From Streptomyces canus (lineage in GTDB: Bacteria; Actinomycetota; Actinomycetes; Streptomycetales; Streptomycetaceae), in assembly GCF_030816965.1 (NCBI RefSeq), contig NZ_JAUSYQ010000002.1, positions 9,228,001 through 9,292,000 on the forward strand: DNA of 64,000 nt. Direction: 5' to 3'. Positions within the stretch are counted from its first letter, which is position 1. Each line of letters begins with the position of its first letter. A program made the translations under genes and the position numbers. Below the pieces are notes generated by a model, which ran no database searches, had not been told where the DNA came from, and saw nothing but the letters and a program-made list of their open reading frames with translations. Below, piece by piece: positions 63,119 through 64,000 of the stretch.

Positions 63119-63945
63119 CCCGGGTACGCAAGGGCGAACTGGTGCTGCGGTACGTCCTGTTGCTCGCCGTCCTCGCCCTGACCGTCGGCCCCTTCCTCTG
63201 GCAGCTGTCGACCTCGCTCAAGGGCCCCACGGAGGACATCTACAGCTCGCCGCCGTCCTTCCTGCCCCGGAATCCGACCTTCCACAACTACGAGCGGGTC
63301 GCCGACACCATCCCCGTCTGGGACTACGCCTTCAACTCCCTGAAGGTCGCCACCGCCAACGTCGTGACCAACTGCGTCGGTTCGGCACTCGCCGGATACG
63401 CCCTGGCCCGGCTGCGCTACCGCGGCCGCCGCGCGGCCACCCTCGCGTTCGTCCTGGCGATGCTCGTGCCCGTGGAGGGCATCATCATCGCCCAGTTCAC
63501 CACCATGCGGGAGCTCGGCCTCAACAACACCCTGATCGGCGTGGTCCTGCCGGGCTGCATCGGCGCGATGAACGTCCTGCTGATGCGCAACGCCTTCCTG
63601 AACCTGCCGTACGAGATCGAGGAGGCGGCCTACGTCGACGGCGCCAACGTCTGGCAGCGGTTCCTGCGGATCGCGCTGCCGTCGGTGAAGGGGACCGTGG
63701 CCGTCGTCGCGATCTTCGCCTTCATGGGCGCCTGGGACGACTTCCTGTGGCCCCTGATCGTGCTGAGCGACCCGTCGAAGTTCACACTCACCATCGGCCT
63801 CAACTACCTGCACGGCACCTTCGCCAACGACGAACGGCTCGTCGCCGCGGGCACGGTCATCGCAGTGGCCCCGCTGATCGCCCTCTTCGCCGGCCTCCAG
63901 CGGTACTTCTTCCGCGGGGTGGGCGAGGGGGCGGTGAAGGGCTGA
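63115..63945 (+). CDS. Carbohydrate ABC transporter permease, MalG-like
   Basis: A 276-aa permease. GTG 63115 overlaps the previous stop (GTGA). Six helices; the EAA loop EEAAYVDGANVWQRFLRIAL PSVK is near 180. TNCVGSALAGYALARLRYRG near 80, VPVEGIIIAQFTTMRELGLN near 118 and the C-terminal LQRYFFRGVGEGAVKG are typical of CUT1 MalG. Partner of the preceding permease. Confidence 0.94.
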   Translation: MTRVRKGELVLRYVLLLAVLALTVGPFLWQLSTSLKGPTEDIYSSPPSFLPRNPTFHNYERVADTIPVWDYAFNSLKVATANVVTNCVGSALAGYALARLRYRGRRAATLAFVLAMLVPVEGIIIAQFTTMRELGLNNTLIGVVLPGCIGAMNVLLMRNAFLNLPYEIEEAAYVDGANVWQRFLRIALPSVKGTVAVVAIFAFMGAWDDFLWPLIVLSDPSKFTLTIGLNYLHGTFANDERLVAAGTVIAVAPLIALFAGLQRYFFRGVGEGAVKG

Positions 63946-63978
63946 ACCCCCCCGCTTCGCGTCTGACAAGGACTCCGC

Positions 63979-64000
63979 ATGCCTGCTGCCGTGCGCTTCG
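63979..64000 (+). CDS. Start of the next gene (cut by window edge)
   Basis: AAGGACTCCGC then ATG 63979 reads MPAAVRF before the edge. It lies 33 bases after the permease stop and is probably the next gene of the sugar operon. Too short to identify. Confidence 0.6.

Overview
The window is high-GC actinobacterial DNA and almost certainly a Streptomyces chromosome. The signs are strong third-position GC, GTG/TTG starts behind GGAGG-type ribosome sites, a monomeric NADP isocitrate dehydrogenase, a GlgC/GlgA pair of the actinobacterial type, several SpoIIE/PP2C phosphatases, short Streptomyces-type cold-shock proteins and many secreted glycoside hydrolases. From memory, the pairing of idh with a SoxR-box ABC exporter resembles the SCO7000-SCO7008 neighbourhood of S. 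coelicolor; this was not checked. I see no tRNA, rRNA, CRISPR array, insertion sequence or phage gene.

Region 1 (1-16.8 kb): idh (cut by the left edge), a secreted M1 aminopeptidase, an MscS channel, a flippase-like membrane protein divergent from an ABC exporter with a textbook SoxR operator, stress-type SDR, several small or eroded genes, a DUF2071 pair, a CadD-like transporter, and a LysR regulator divergent from a prpF-like isomerase/dicarboxylate symporter operon.

Region 2 (16.8-36.5 kb): accessory DNA with very heavy gene decay. Broken genes include an MFS pump, TetR, an NAD(P)-binding protein, a cellulase-like protein, an SDR, an SMP-30 lactonase, an alpha/beta-hydrolase and a large arylsulfatase. 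Intact genes among them are two cold-shock genes with matching long leaders, a partner-switch module (PP2C phosphatase, STAS antagonist, MEDS-HATPase), a galactonate-type (De Ley-Doudoroff) operon whose first, fourth and fifth genes are damaged, a PaaI-thioesterase/TetR pair with a strong operator, a MerR-like regulator, DUF2252, and a second PP2C phosphatase.

Region 3 (36.5-53.6 kb): mostly intact housekeeping and conserved genes: panD, acetyltransferase, gnd, a transglycosylase-LysM-M23 cell-wall hydrolase, a DMT transporter, FhuF-like iron reductase, glgA and glgC, a cupin, a secreted PA14-GH2 enzyme, a WS/DGAT acyltransferase, an unusual zinc-knuckle SDR, and another SDR.

Region 4 (53.6-64 kb): glycan use. 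It holds a GNAT protein, an amidase, secreted GH20 and GH29 enzymes, a LacI regulator with a clear operator, and a carbohydrate ABC importer (lipoprotein and two permeases), with the next gene starting at the right edge. GH2, GH20 and GH29 would release sugars outside the cell and the importer could take them up.

The most unusual observation is that the two unlinked, oppositely oriented cold-shock genes (17.6-18.0 kb and 30.2-30.5 kb) share a promoter -10, an about 138-nt leader, an equally placed hairpin, and an identical 21-nt element that contains the last bases of 16S rRNA (GATCACCTCC). It looks like a cis-acting translational control element.
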